Source: Chrysoperla carnea
Taxonomy: Eukaryota > Arthropoda > Insecta > Neuroptera > Chrysopidae
Direction of reading: 5' to 3'
Assembly: GCF_905475395.1 (NCBI RefSeq)
Contig: NC_058338.1
Location: forward strand, 92,675,435-92,739,434
DNA length: 64,000 bases
A program made the position numbers and the translations under genes. The notes beneath the pieces were generated by a model. That model saw only the letters and a program-made list of their open reading frames with translations, made no database searches and was not told the DNA's origin. This document shows, in pieces, positions 41,231 through 53,802 of the stretch (position 1 is the first letter of the stretch; every line of letters begins with the position of its first letter).

Positions 41231-42864
41231 ATATTTATTTTTGTAACTATTCATTGCCAGTATCAAGGTGAAGCAATGGCGACAGTCATCCTCCTACTGC
41301 AAAATTGAGTAAGAACATAACACATAATATAAATATGTATTACTTCTAAAAAAAAACAAATTTTCAATCGTCTACACTTAATCGTCTTTTTGAAATTGTG
41401 CCATATGACAAATACAAGCTAAGTAGTCCATGCGTTAGTTGTTAATATAAATTACATTGCTATGAAATTTTACAAAATTTATTGAATTATCAATAACCAT
41501 TCAAGTTTCATGTTCCAAAAAATTCTTCAAGATGCACTGTTAAAAAAGTTATAGTTTGAAAAAGTTAATAAATATTTTCTTGCTTCAAGAAAAGTTAAAA
41601 TTGCATTTTTAATCACTCCGACAATTGTCATTCACGCTTATTTCGAGAAATACAACAATTTTTGATAATTGTTTACTTTTTGGGATTCGTAAATTGAATT
41701 TGATCGCCGTTTATACCAACGATATAAAGAATACAAATTTGAATGGATTGATTAAAGATGCCTGGATTTTTGCATATTTTAGGGCGAAACAGATAAAGAA
41801 AAGTCTTTAGAGACGAAAATTCCGGCTCTTTTAAAAGCTTTTACTTAACTTCACTTGTATGTCTTGTAAATTTTGCAATCAATATTTTACCCATTTTAAC
41901 TGAAGTATTGGGGGCTGAAATTTGGTACACACGCTTGATCTGATTGTTTGAACTGATTTTCCTATTGCTTCCACCATATTTGATATACATACGTTTTTTC
42001 TATTTTTAATTAAGAATTTAAATAAAATATACTTTTTTAGGGACAAGCTTTTCTTGTACTAAAAAATAGAAAATAATTTTTTTTTTAAGGTCATTCTTAA
42101 TATATTAAAATGAGCGCGTCCAGCTTTTACTATTAGTTATGTATGAGTGAATTTCTAATTTTTAGTACAATAAAAACTTTTTCATATGGATCATTTTACA
42201 TTTGAAATGAATGAGCATACTTTTTAAAATTGCTATATCTTGGTCAATTTTGAAGCTAGAAAGTTGAAAAAGAACAAAAATGTGCACAATTAAATCAGCT
42301 AGAACTTTTATTTGAACTTTTTTTTATTTGGTGTATAATTTTTTGTGTAATTTGTAAAAAACTGCTTAAAACCTCGAACTACCCCAAAAGGGGGTTAAGC
42401 ACCCCGTGGAGTGGCCGATTTTTTGGTACAAAGATATTCAGTTTCATTGCACTAGCGTATGGACTAATGATACTTAAGATGAGTGTTTAGATCTGTAGGT
42501 GTGATATATACATATATAGAAAATTTTATAATGTTTAAAATAATAATATATTAATTATTAAAAAATTTATCTTATGATGAAAGTGTAAAAATATTCGTGG
42601 TTTGTAAAAGAGATAAATGGATAATATGATATTCTCCATCTCTTTAAAACTAATCATACAGATATCATAATGAAAGAGTTTCATTGAGAGATGTTCTCAA
42701 TAAAAAATATAATCATCTGCGTTTTTTTTAACAGAGTTCATCAATATATTATAATTATTTATATAATAAAATATACAATGCAATGCCCTTGGTGTTTATT
42801 TTATTAATTCTATGACTAGGCTTTATCCGAGTCATAGAATTGTGTTAAATAGGTAGCATTCGTG
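41231..42864. other. Intergenic, nothing firm
   Basis: AT-rich. The stretch CCCCAAAAGGGGGTTAAGCA near 42383 looks repeat-like but has no partner in the window. Confidence 0.35.
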
Positions 42865-43054
42865 CTCATTTTAAAGAGCATAAAATTCTCTCTTTAACCA
42901 TGATAAAGAAATGAAATCGACCGATTGGTTCCTAAGAACTACCCAGAATATTCAATTCATATCTTCCATCTGTGTAGTCTATCTTAAGAACCAATCGATC
43001 GATTTCACTTTTTTATCATGGTTAAAAAGAGAATTTTATGCCCTTTAAAATGAG
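42865..43054. mobile_element. 190-bp inverted-repeat element
   Basis: CTCATTTTAAAGAGCATAAAATT is mirrored by AATTTTATGCCCTTTAAAATGAG. The arms run on through TTTAACCATGATAAA and TTTTATCATGGTTAAA and through ACCGATTGGTTCCTAAG against CTTAAGAACCAATCGAT, about 75 bp per arm with a loop of about 45 bp. Confidence 0.82.
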
Positions 43055-43537
43055 ATATTACAAAGTAGGAAGTGCCATTTAAAATTTTCTAGTTAACATT
43101 TTTGAACTTTTCCGTCGATACCTAAAACGACGTGTTTTCACTCAAAACAACAATCACATCAAACCAAGAGTTATTAAGGGTGGATACTTTTGAAATGATC
43201 ACACTGTGAGTAAAATAAAAAAAAAATTGCAATTGGAATGGTTACTTTCATTGACATTCGTCAAGTTAAAGATAAAATTGCACAATTTCTAATCAAAGAT
43301 CAATGAACTCGAACGGTTTTAATCTTATAATTGACAAAACCTATCGTAGGTACTGTTATGTTCAATAAAAATGAACACAAATAAGATTAAACACGAAGTC
43401 AATTATATTGTATAAGAGTATGCTAAAGGATCCTTTGCAAATACTTTACAACACCTTACAAGTCCTAATGCACCCAATTTGGTTCTTAAAGATTCAGTTT
43501 ACTATTTACCATGTCGATAAGCTTGGTATTTGTGTTT

Positions 43538-43870
43538 TTAACCCCCGAATCAAAAAAGGGGTGTAATAAGTTTGACCGCTATGTGGGTGTGTTCTGTCTG
43601 CCTGTGGCATCGTAGCGCCTAAACGGATGAACTGATTTTTTTTTTTTTGTTTCGTTTGAAAGATAATTTAATGGAGTGTTCTTAGGTAAGTTTCAAGTGC
43701 GAGTTTAGAGTTCCCTACCCAAAACAACTAAAAAATAGGCGATGATCTTCAAAATCGGTTCAGTTTGGAGAAGGCTTTAAGGAAAAAGGTAATTTAATAG
43801 AAAGTGTTCTTAGATATGTTTCAAGTGCGACCTTAAGGTTCCGTACCCAAAAAATTTGTCGGAGGTTATG
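43538..43870 (+). repeat. Interspersed repeat of TAACCCCCGAATCAAAAAAG type
   Basis: ACCCCCGAATCAAAAAAGGG, GTGGCATCGTAGCGCCTAAA and GGATGAACTGATTTT form a word order I remember from many insect genomes. A TGTTCTTAG...TTTCAAGTGCGA block occurs twice (about 43678 and 43807). Non-coding; class not certain. Confidence 0.65.
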
Positions 43871-43955
43871 CATAAATTTCCAAGTGATACCTTGAAATCT
43901 GTGGGTTAAGTTTTCAAATAGATTAAATTTAGGTATTTTGTAAGTTTTAATTAGC

Positions 43956-44112
43956 CTTATATATACTTGCGGACTTTAAAAATGCGACAAAGCTGTATAT
44001 CAGATATATTTGGTGTTTGAAAAATACACATTTATTAATATGTGTTTTATTGCCATCAAATATATCTGATATACAGCTTTGTCACATTTTTAAAGTCCGC
44101 AAGTATACATAA
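43956..44112. mobile_element. Near-perfect 157-bp hairpin
   Basis: TATACTTGCGGACTTTAAAA ... CAGATATATTTG in the left arm is complementary to CAAATATATCTG ... TTTTAAAGTCCGCAAGTATA in the right arm, with about one mismatch in 55-60 bp and a loop of about 40 bp. Probably a very young miniature element. Confidence 0.85.
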
Positions 44113-45161
44113 GAGACAACATTTTTGAGAGTTTTTTTTTGGTATCAGGCATCTTGTGATTAAATTAATAAACTTTTTTTCTCAATATTTTGTTATTTTC
44201 TTAAGGTGCTTTTTGAAAAATCGAAAAAACCACAAACAACTTTTTGTTATCCAAGTCCGGATAAAGTTCCTAATATATAGCGTGTCTACTTCAGTTGGCT
44301 CCATTTGGAAAACTTTTTTATTATAAGATTTACGAAAAAAAGTTATTCTTTATAAAAATACATGCTTTCGTAAATATTAACATTCAGCTTTTCACTTTTG
44401 AAATCGAATGTACAGGGTTCCACAAATTGAAAAACTTCCATAGAAATGTTAATGGTCGTTTAGAAATGTAAACCATGTAGAACAGATAATAAGGGAAACC
44501 GTTCAAGAAATCACTTCCGAGGTATGCAGGAGTGTATTTAAGGAATTTTGTAAAAAACAATTACATGTATCGAACGCGAAGATGGATACGTTGAGGTGTT
44601 TGCCTAAGTAAACCAGATCTGCCATAGTTAACCGATATCTTAAATTACAAGTTGAATCATTTAATTCTTAAATCTAGTGTACATAAAAATATCTAATAAA
44701 ATAAATTCATATCTTTGCATTTTTCAATAAGATTTCTAATTTTTTTTTCTCAAATAATAAATATACAAAATAAATAAATAATTGCAATAGAATTATAATT
44801 AAATAAAATATCAACCTTGGTTGATGTTGCGCACAAAATATTAAAAATAAATGACACTTGCCATCATTTATACATTACAAAGGACAATAAATAATAGACA
44901 ATTGTGCATCATATAAATAATATGATTAAAAAAAATGTAGCGTAAAAATACTCACACGACCTTCTTACACAATATTATATTACAACTTTCATTTGAAATT
45001 CTAGTTAATTAAATAGATGATAAGCAGATAGTCTGTAATCTTTCTGCATGCAAAAGTTTGATTATACAATAGAAATTGAAATTTTTGAAATTAAGTCATT
45101 GGGTCACATTACACTTTCCATAAATTTACAGAGATTTTGGAATATATTTAATCACTATTTT
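44113..45161. other. Intergenic, nothing recognised
   Basis: No coding-like frame or shared repeat. Confidence 0.4.
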
Positions 45162-45861
45162 ACTAGTCGCGGAAACGAAACACTAAAAACAGTCAAAAAT
45201 TTGAGCAGTAAGACAGATTTGAATGCGGTTTTCTGCATACGATTCGTTAAAGCGTCAGGAAATTTTGTGACCTAAATTGATTTATAAGAAATTAAAAATA
45301 TGCAATTTGCATAAATTATATTTGCATTTTATAATTGACCGTAAATATACTAAATTACAATTCGGTTAATAGTGATGAAAATGATTTCAAACTTGTTGCC
45401 CGGGAGGTTTTTGGGGTCCCTGAACACGAACATTGTGAAACAATCGTTCATCAGTTACCTGGTGCCAAAATATTTTAAATATATATAACGTCGAAATATT
45501 TTTGGTTTCTTTATTCAAGTGTTGCAAAATTGCATCACAATTTCTTTTTATTTATTCAAATTTTTAGAACTATTCAATATTTCTCAAAAGGGATAGTTTT
45601 ACTGACCTTGTAAACTTGGGCAACGGGTACCTCGGAGACCAATTCTGTCGTGATATTCATGTTTAGCGACCCACAAAACCTCTGAGTAACAAGTTTGGAA
45701 TCATTTTCATCAATATTAACCGAATTGTAAATTTAGTATATTTACGGTCAATTTCAAATGCATATTAAAATTTAAGCAAATTGAATATTTTTAAATTCTT
45801 ATAAATCAATTTAGGTCTTACTGTTCAAATTTTCGAACTTCAGTGCTTCGTTTCTGCGATT
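45162..45861. mobile_element. Foldback element family F1, copy 1
   Basis: The right part repeats the left in complement: TAGTCGCGGAAACGAA versus TTCGTTTCTGCGATTA, TAAATTGATTTATAAG versus CTTATAAATCAATTTA, and ACCGTAAATATACTAAATT versus AATTTAGTATATTTACGGT. The arms are about 270-310 bp with a 120-bp middle. Copy 2 at 52062 shares the outer arm. Confidence 0.83.
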
Positions 45862-46061
45862 ATCTATACTGGTTTTATGTACATATTCGGTTTTAATTCG
45901 CTCTTCAATAGTGATCCAATGTAGAAGATTTATAAATTAAAAGTAAAAGAACTTTTTTTAATCAAGCTTTTTTAAATGTGCTAAAAATAATAAAACAAAC
46001 TTTTCCTTTAAAAAATCTTTTACTATCAACTTATAATGTCATTACACAATTTATATGATAA

Positions 46062-46127
46062 AAAAGCTTCCCGTGAGATTTACCCAACTAAGTAAATACG
46101 AGAACTTAAATCTCTCGGCAAGCTTTT
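46062..46127. repeat. Short hairpin
   Basis: AAAAGCTTCCCGTGAGATTTA is mirrored by TTAAATCTCTCGGCAAGCTTTT with about 25 bases between. Origin unknown. Confidence 0.5.
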
Positions 46128-46967
46128 ATTTAATAATACATAATTAACAAACAATATCAGTTATTAGTGTTTTCTACATGGTACTTTGGGTAGTTTGCGA
46201 GGGGTACTAAATGGTGTTTCATTTGAAATATAACAAATTTCATAGAGATAAGAAACTAGGTAATTTTGAATCCCAAACCACTAATATTATAGATGAAAGT
46301 GTTTGGTAATTACTAATAATCAATATTAAATCAATAGAGCTCGGTACATATTGATAAATATGATAGTACAAAGATAAATATAGTTTAAATAGAGCATAAA
46401 CTTATTCCCCAATAACATATAAATCAGTCGATTGTTTCCCACATCGATATAACGATTTTGATACTTGACATTCAATATGAAACAAATCACTATAATAAAA
46501 TCGATATTAAATCAATACAGTTTACTTTAAATACCTAACAACGAAATATAAAAAATTCAAATCAGGTCGCTTTACGAATTACAATCTTTTCATGTTAAAA
46601 TGTGCGATTCATTTGAGAACTTGCATTTTTTAAATATCATTGCTTACATTACATCAATAAGTTGACATATGCTTGAAACTCGAAAAATAAATTTAATCGA
46701 TAAAAATGCTTTAAGCAGAAAATGTTGGGTGTAGGCGCAAATCTTACGCAGGTATATTAAACTTGACCTAGGTTTTCAAGCTCAATGAAAAGCTCACTCT
46801 ACTCTACCTCTTTAAATTAGAAAGCCGTACAGTTTAAGCAAAAACGGACTGAAAATAAAAAGCTAAATTTTTGCTACCAATTACTGTGTAAACTATTCAG
46901 TTCACAAATAAATGTTTCAAATAAAAATTGTTTGCGTATTTATAAAGAACAACTTTGTAATTTAACA
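46128..46967. other. Intergenic, nothing recognised
   Basis: AT-rich; no gene or shared repeat. Confidence 0.4.
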
Positions 46968-47482
46968 AGTGAAAACAAATAATTGACTGAGCTAATTGTT
47001 AAAATGCCATGTATAAACAAGGTTGATTACTCTGTCACATTACACATACACCATACATGTCACACATATATATCTGATATTTCCATATAATACATTGCGC
47101 TCTCACGGGTAAACAGTGATGTTTACGAAAAAATGTTTCAAACAAAAGTTGTTTATTTTTTTATATGGGACAGTTTTTATACTTAAACTTTTGTTCTATC
47201 TCTAACGGTTTACAAAATGGGTCCTACGAACCCAAGCCCCAATTGACCTATGTTGCTCATTTACGAACTTGACCTCATTTTTTACGTCCTAAGCACGCTA
47301 TAAAATTTCAGCTTGATATCTCTTTAGACAGACAACAGACAGACAACCGAAAATGGATTAATTGGGTGATTTTATGAACACCTATACCAAAATTTTGTTC
47401 ATAGTATTAATATTTTTAAGCGTTACAAACTTGGGACTAAACTTAGTATACCTTGGTATATTTCATATACATGGTATAAAAA
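46968..47482 (+). repeat. Interspersed repeat family R1, copy E
   Basis: Same order as copy B: GTGAAAACAAATAATTGACT, CTCACGGGTAAACAGTGATG, TCTATCTCTAACGGTTTAC, TGAACACCTATACCAAAATT, ending CATATACATGGTATAAAAA. The CGGA tract of copy B is replaced by ACAGACAG. Confidence 0.8.
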
Positions 47483-48289
47483 TCTCATCTGGGGTTTTAA
47501 TTGAACCTGAAACCTTAGATCGAATTCGATGCCGGTATAAGATGTGTGCCTTTGAAACTAACATTTTATTTTTGATGCATTTTCCTCGATGAAATTTCTT
47601 TATCGACTTTCAAGCGTATGTCAACTTAAAAAAGACATCCTGTTGAGCGTATTATAAAAATTTGCCACGTCTTCTTTCATTAATATGGAAGAATTAACTC
47701 TGCATATACCTCTCACATTTTTGTTGTGATAAAAACGCCGGATATTAAAATTAGCAGTGGCAATTTTCAAAATAGTAACAATAAAATATTTTTTTCATAT
47801 TTTTCATCGCAAATCGAAAAAAATACAATAAATATTGTCATACATTCTATTAAGGTTTATTGAATGAAATATAATACACATTTTGCGTGTCTCTTTGCTA
47901 CGAAGGTACGTACATCTAAAAATATGTGTTGAGAATACATTATTATGAAAGCAAAATACAATTAGAGAAAGTATAAGTATAGCAGCTTGATTAGTTTGTT
48001 CATCATGTATTTTGAAGGCAAAAGAAAAAAAACTAGATTAGATATAAATTAAAAGAAAAATAAGTGTCTCTGTTTATTATTTTTATAAATTTGTTTAATC
48101 TTCTTAAAGCGAATAGAAGATGAATGACGATTAGATTAAAATTAATCTTTATTTATTGTGTTGACTAAAAAAATAAAATGTAAATTAAACAATTATTACA
48201 TCTCTTGTCTTCTCAAACAGATGGGTCTCGAGGATTTGAACGAAGTCAATTATACCCCAAGCAAATAATAATGCAGGAAATTTTTATAA

Positions 48290-49180
48290 GTTTACTATTC
48301 CAAAATTAATGGTTTTCAAAAAAAAAAAAACCATTAAGATCGGATCAAATTTGATTACCTTATCAAAAAAATCGTTTTTTTTTAATTGAATGACGTCATC
48401 AAAATACAAAAAATTTAATTTTGCTCTATCATATCCAAATTTTATCCAATTTTGATAAACCACATATAGAATACTACTAAATTTGGGCCATTCTTTTTAA
48501 ATTTGTGGTCAAAATTAACCTAGCAATAATAGGTTTTAAGAATGTGGAGTCCTGGTCCGTGTATTTGACACATACGTGATAGCTATCGAAAAACTAACAA
48601 GATAGATGCAAATTTTTGCCCAAAATTAGCGGATTTAAACAAAAATTCTATTAAGATCGATCGGATCAAACGTGCTTGCGTTATCAAAAAAATCTATTTT
48701 TTTTACTTAAGGTAGTACTATCGGTAATAGACTTTGCATTCAGAATTTAATGAAACTTGGCATAGTTGTCCATTATTATATCATAATTAACCAGTTAAAT
48801 TTTTAGGGACCTTCAGAGAACTGAAAAAAAGATATTTTAGCATTGATCCTTATGGGAAATCACAGATTTTATTTTATTTCACAAAACGTTCAGATTTTCA
48901 GTTCTCTGAAGGCCCCTAAAAATTTATCTGGTTAATTATGATATAATAATGGACAACTATGCCAAATTTCATTAAATTCTGAATGCAAAGTTTATTACTG
49001 ATAGTACTACCTTAAGAACGTCATCCTGGTCCCGGTATTTAGCACGTAGGTGATTAGTAGCGAAAAACTAACATCTCAGATGAAAAGTTTGGACCAAAAT
49101 TAGTGAATTTCAAAAAAAGTTCCATTAATATCAAATTTGCTTGCGTTATCAAACAATCTTAAGACTTTGGAAGATAAATT
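48290..49180 (+). repeat. Degenerate tandem repeat interrupted by a MITE
   Basis: The block CCAAAATTA(A/G)..G, then CATTAAGATCGGATCAAA and TTATCAAAAAAATC appears near 48300, 48633 and 49095 with substitutions and length differences. A second block GTCCTGGTCCGTGTATTT / ATCCTGGTCCCGGTATTT links the units. The array is older than the MITE that splits it. Confidence 0.6.
48707..49015. mobile_element. MITE with TTAAGGTAGTACTATC ends
   Basis: The ends TTAAGGTAGTACTATCGGTA and TACTGATAGTACTACCTTAA are complementary, and the arms are about 115 bp (ATTATATCATAATTAACCAG against CTGGTTAATTATGATATAAT). The outer TTAA may be a target duplication or part of the ends. Confidence 0.88.
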
Positions 49181-49804
49181 AGAACCAAAAAGTTTTTCCC
49201 ATAATATTTTCTTAGATTGAGGTGATAACAAGTGAAATATACCTTCTCTAACACGTCCTTGTAATCTTAATTTACAAGGCTTAATGGTTTATAAGCCTGT
49301 AGCAATTTTATGTGTCCTTTAAAACTTTCTAAATATTTTCAATATTAATTGCATTTATAATTAAATATTTCAAGGATTAAAATTTTAAGATTTTACCTTT
49401 TGATATATTTTAATAATAATATTATTGAATTTAGTTACGGAATCTTTCGATAGAGAATATAAAAGCGATTCAGTAAAACATATTGTCACGTTTTGTTCAA
49501 TGCAATAAAGGAAATCATACAACAATTACTGATGATTATGGGTATATGGCATAGAAATTATAACTAGTAAAGGATATATTCATACATATTATTAAAAGTT
49601 AACCCAACATGGTCTTAACATATTCTATAAAAATATTTTATCAAAACAACGCGCGCGATAGATAGATAGTTGCATATTTTATAAAACAGCTCCTCACCAT
49701 TTATGCAATAGTAATGATGTATCTCGTAACAATCGAGTACCTACCACGTAGAAAAAGGAGATGTTAGAGTCCCCTTGAGAGAAGCGTTTTCTAGTGCAAA
49801 ATAG
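49181..49804. other. Intergenic, nothing recognised
   Basis: AT-rich with a GATAGATAGATAG run near 49658. Confidence 0.4.
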
Positions 49805-50403
49805 TATTAACTAGCGACCCGCCCCGGCTTCGCACGGGAGCAATGCTGATACTAAATACACTACAGAAAAACTGTGAACGTTGTATATAAAAACATAGCG
49901 GCCCGCTCTGGCTTCGCACGGGTATAAAATATATAGCCTATGTGATTAAAATCGATCCATTAGTTTTGATTTATTCATTACCGCCCGTGGCCCGCACGCG
50001 TTAAATTTGGAGTAAAACAATCCCCCTTTCCCTATACCATGAAGATTTCCTGCTATCTTTGGAATATCTAAATTCATACACTACATTTTTACTTATTTAC
50101 TTTTTACATTTTTAACTATTTATTTTATTTTTACAACATATTACAGAATGTCTTTATAAACAACGTTCACAGCTTTCTTGATGGTAAGTATAGATGAGCG
50201 GGTCGCTCATTTATACTTACCTCAAAAATAGCTGTACTTCTCCACTATTTAATGGATGTTATTATACATATAAACCTTCCTCTTGAATCACTCTATCTAT
50301 TAAAAAAAACCGCATCAAAATCCGTTGCGTAGTTTCAAAGATTTAAGCATACAAAGGGGCATAGGGACAGAGAAAGCGACTTTGTTTTATACTATGTAGT
50401 GAT
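49805..50403 (+). repeat. Interspersed repeat of CGGCTTCGCACGGG type
   Basis: CGACCCGCCCCGGCTTCGCACGGG recurs as GGCCCGCTCTGGCTTCGCACGGG about 90 bp on. The far end (AAAATCCGTTGCGTAGTTTC, GGGACAGAGAAAGCGACTTT) is the usual 3' part of the same insect-wide family, which I recall as RTE-like or SINE-like. No coding part. Confidence 0.7.
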
Positions 50404-50499
50404 GATAGTGAAGATAAATGAAACTGCACAATTCAAGCAAAATCAAATGGATTTCACTACAGACGAATAGATACAAATATTCGGTTATAAACTTGTTAT

Positions 50500-50920
50500 G
50501 TCTCCTTCAAAGTCTCTCGAGTAGTACGAATTCCGGAGTGGAAGGAAATTTCGAGGGGACTCTTGTGTCTCGCCTTCCTCGACTCGACTCGCCTTCTCCT
50601 ACTTGGCTATAAAAAAAGTGTTTTTTTGTAGCCGAGGCAAAGGCAACACGAGGCATTGTCTCGAGTAGAGGCGAGTTTCATTTCCATATTCTCGTACTTA
50701 CTCGTGTAGTTTATTAGCTCTATAGTGTATTGTATAACTACGATATTTTTGTTCAAATAAATTTCGTCACTCATAGAAATAAGATACTCGCGAAGTAAGA
50801 CGAGCGAAAGTGCGATGAGTGTTTCACTTTGTCTAACTTTAGCGAGTATTTTATACGAGAAACTTCGCGATACTGTATATGTGGGGTATTTTGGTCCAAA
50901 AGCCTCAATTGTTGGCACTT
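50500..50920. repeat. CTCGACTCG-rich palindromic stretch
   Basis: Dense CTCGA, GCGAG and GAGGC words (CTCGACTCGACTCGCCTT and GCGAGTTTCATTTCC), a hairpin TTGGCTATAAAAAAAGTG with TTTTTTTGTAGCCGAG, and a second mirror pair ACTCGCGAAGT / ACTTCGCGAT. Unlike its AT-rich surroundings; the class is unknown. Confidence 0.5.
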
Positions 50921-51214
50921 TCAAAATAAGATTAAAAGAAAATGAAAAGCTTTTATGCAGCCATTTCTTCGTATGATATTTATTGACATTTTAAAAATTC
51001 AAAATGAAAATTTTAAAGTAAAAAAATTCAAAATTTCTTCTAATTACAGGCCGTTGAAGTGGAGGTTACAAAAAAAAAAACTCGGCACCCTTGTTGACAC
51101 GATTGCAACCCTTTTCGTGATCTGAATCCAAAAAAATTGAAATGTTCTTAATTATTACAGATGTCCCCTTTTTTGACTTTTTTGACAAAGAAACCGGCTG
51201 AGTATAGAACTTCA

Positions 51215-51615
51215 GATATCATGTCAACTACTTCCAAAAATCTAGTTTAAGGTAACACGCGTTAAAAGTTTGAGAAACAATTCCTGCAGAGCAACTCGGA
51301 TAATAATATTAATCACTTTGGACTAATCGGCGATCTCATATTCATACATTGGGCTTTTTTCTACTTCATATACAATGAATTGCAAAGTTATTTCTGCTAA
51401 CCGAGCTGTTTTGCCCTTTTTTGAAGCAGCAGAAGCTCGCAGTAATGAGCGATCAATTTGAATTTCCTTATCAGAAAATTCACTGTATCTCCGAAAATAA
51501 TACAAATTTTGATAAATCCACTTAAGGTCATATTCTTAAGGATCTAACCTTTAAAAATATGCACACACAAAAAATTGATTTCTTAAAATTTCTAGACCAG
51601 AAAACTGCCTTAAAT
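51215..51615 (-). repeat. Interspersed repeat family R3, copy 2
   Basis: Matches the copy at 37660. Its minus strand stays open for about 60 codons and includes EIQIDRSLLRASAASKKGKT followed by ARLAEITLQF. The shared peptide pattern suggests a decayed coding segment of an unidentified element. Confidence 0.7.
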
Positions 51616-52061
51616 GTATCTTCACTAACAAAGGATTAAAATTATTTCTTTATATGCTCCTTTGCGGTTAATTAATATGCCTTTATAGTTTATAACAAAC
51701 AAAATGGTCATAGTTAAGTTGTTTTTCTTTACAGTTTCTTAACTTTTATAAATTGCTAATAGAGTTGTTTTTCTTACAAAATTATTCTAATTACTACATA
51801 TTTACCAAACATTATAAAATTAACATACTTCAAAAAATGTAAATTACATTGCAATCTTGCGTAAATCACAAACATTATAAATTTTTCATCTTAAATAACA
51901 AATAGTCCAATAGCCAGCGTAGATTTTCAGGAATTATATAGAGCTGGTTGAACATTTGTGTAGCCCACTGGTCCATCGAGCTAATTTGAGAATTAAGGCA
52001 TGGGCTGAGAAAGGTGGGAGGTCTCAATGTGATGTTACTCTAAGGGAAATAATTAGTCGCA
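51616..52061. other. Intergenic, nothing recognised
   Basis: No coding-like frame or repeat seen. Confidence 0.4.
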
Positions 52062-52364
52062 GAAACGAAGCACTGAAGTTCGAAAATTTAAATAGAAAGA
52101 CGTATTTGAAAGCGGTTTTCTGAATTCGATTCGTTAGAGAGTCAGAAAATTTTGTGATCTAAATTGATTTATAAGATATATAAAAAAGATGCAATTTGCA
52201 TAAATAATATGCAAATTACATCTTTTTAAATTTCTTATAAATTAATTTAGATCACAAAGTTCCTGACGCTCTAGCGAATCGAATGCAGAAAACCAAATTC
52301 AAATTCGTCTTACTGTTCAAATTTTTCGAGCTTCGACTGTTTTCAGTGTTTTGTGTCCGCTACT
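52062..52364. mobile_element. Foldback element family F1, copy 2 (no middle)
   Basis: TTAGTCGCAGAAACGAAGCA ... TGATCTAAATTGATTTATAA is followed almost at once by its complement TTATAAATTAATTTAGATCA ... GTTTTGTGTCCGCTA. Only the outer arm of copy 1 is present, so the hairpin has arms of about 140 bp and almost no loop. Confidence 0.83.
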
Positions 52365-52456
52365 ATCAACAATTGACTAAATTAAATACAATTGCAAATA
52401 TTTCTAAAAAAATATACGCTAGCTTTATGTCTAAGACAAGAGTGTTAAACTAAATA

Positions 52457-52878
52457 CAGTGCAACCTTAATATAACGAACCTCAATATAACGAATTCCTC
52501 GATTTAACAAATTTTTCGCAATCCCCTTGAATTGTCCATAAGAGTCAATATAAAATATACCTCTACATTACGAATATTTTTTGCGAACAGTCTCTTTATA
52601 ACGAATTTTCAACTACATAAAAAATTTAAATACCTCTAAATAACGAAATTCGTCAATTCAAAACCTTTATATAACGTATAAAGTCCCACCAATATATGAC
52701 AGTTAGTATGCTCCATAGTATGTAATTCATGTCGCGAGAGGTTCCGACACTTTTTTCCTCTTTATAACGAATTTTAGACCAACTTAACCTCAATATAACA
52801 AACCTCAGTTTAATGAATTACTTGATATAACGAATATTTACTGGTTCCCTTCAGATTTGTTATATCGAGGTTGCACTG
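52457..52878. mobile_element. TA-flanked MITE, pogo/mariner-like ends (family P3)
   Basis: CAGTGCAACCTTAATATAAC at the left; GTTATATCGAGGTTGCACTG at the right; TA outside both (52455-52456, 52879-52880). Inside, the theme AATATAACGAA / CTCTTTATAACGAATTT repeats many times. Confidence 0.85.
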
Positions 52879-53487
52879 TAAATATATTTTTTTAAGATTA
52901 GAAATCCATACATATTATGTTAATAATCTGAACCCACCATCAAAGCAGTGACTATTTATGGAAATTAGCATTTGATTGATTGAACTCTCTTTTTGACTTA
53001 AGACATCATTAGCATTCTAAAGAAATAAAAAATGATAATAAAAAAACAATAATAATATCCATTCATACATACATAAACTTCCTTTAAGTGGTCAATAACT
53101 TGTATACTTACAAGCTATAAAAGTGATTTTTTTTATATTAATCTCCAAATGTCACCTTTAGGCTCTATATATAAAATAAGTACTAATTTATTAATACACT
53201 AATTTATTAAATCTTTACAAATAAATCAATTATCCGTATTTGTTCAACAAGTCGTTAAATCCGCCTTGTTATAAAATTAAGATGATAAAACCTGTTGAAT
53301 AGTCTGAATTCTATCCTATTTTTGATCCAAACTTTCTACACTCTTATGAAGGAATGCAAACTATGCAACAAACAACAAAGAATGCGAAATTTAAAAAGTA
53401 AAGATACCTATTTAGATTCTGGAAAATCTATCATTGTACATAATTAATTTTCGCATGGAAAATTTTTGTAGGCACCGTTTAAATCAT
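52879..53487. other. Intergenic, nothing recognised
   Basis: AT-rich sequence with no supported feature. Confidence 0.4.
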
Positions 53488-53802
53488 GCTCCTGAAAGTA
53501 AAACTGCAGGTTGCCGGTGGGTCCCACAAAAATGTTTGTCCAAAAAATCACCCAATAATAGTGATTTTCTGTTTTATACATGCATGCTATAAAGATCGGA
53601 TTTTCACCAACCGACTCGAAAAAAAGTCTAATTAACAGAAAAGTTCGAAAGTTAACATTTTTCACTAGCAACCTCCTCGTAAAATCGGAAAAACAGTTTT
53701 TCCACCTTTCCGGGGAGTTGCGTTCAATTAAGCACATAAAATGTAATTAGGCCAGAAATTTCGGGGCACTCACCGGTAACCTGCATTTTTAAGTTCAGGA
53801 AT
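53488..53802. mobile_element. MITE with TCCTGAA...GCAGGTTNCCGGTG ends
   Basis: GCTCCTGAAAGTAAAACTGC AGGTTGCCGGTG at the left matches the complement of CACCGGTAACCTGCATTTTTAAGTTCAGGA at the right (about 32 of 40). The two 90-codon frames that overlap it are not protein-like. Confidence 0.68.
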
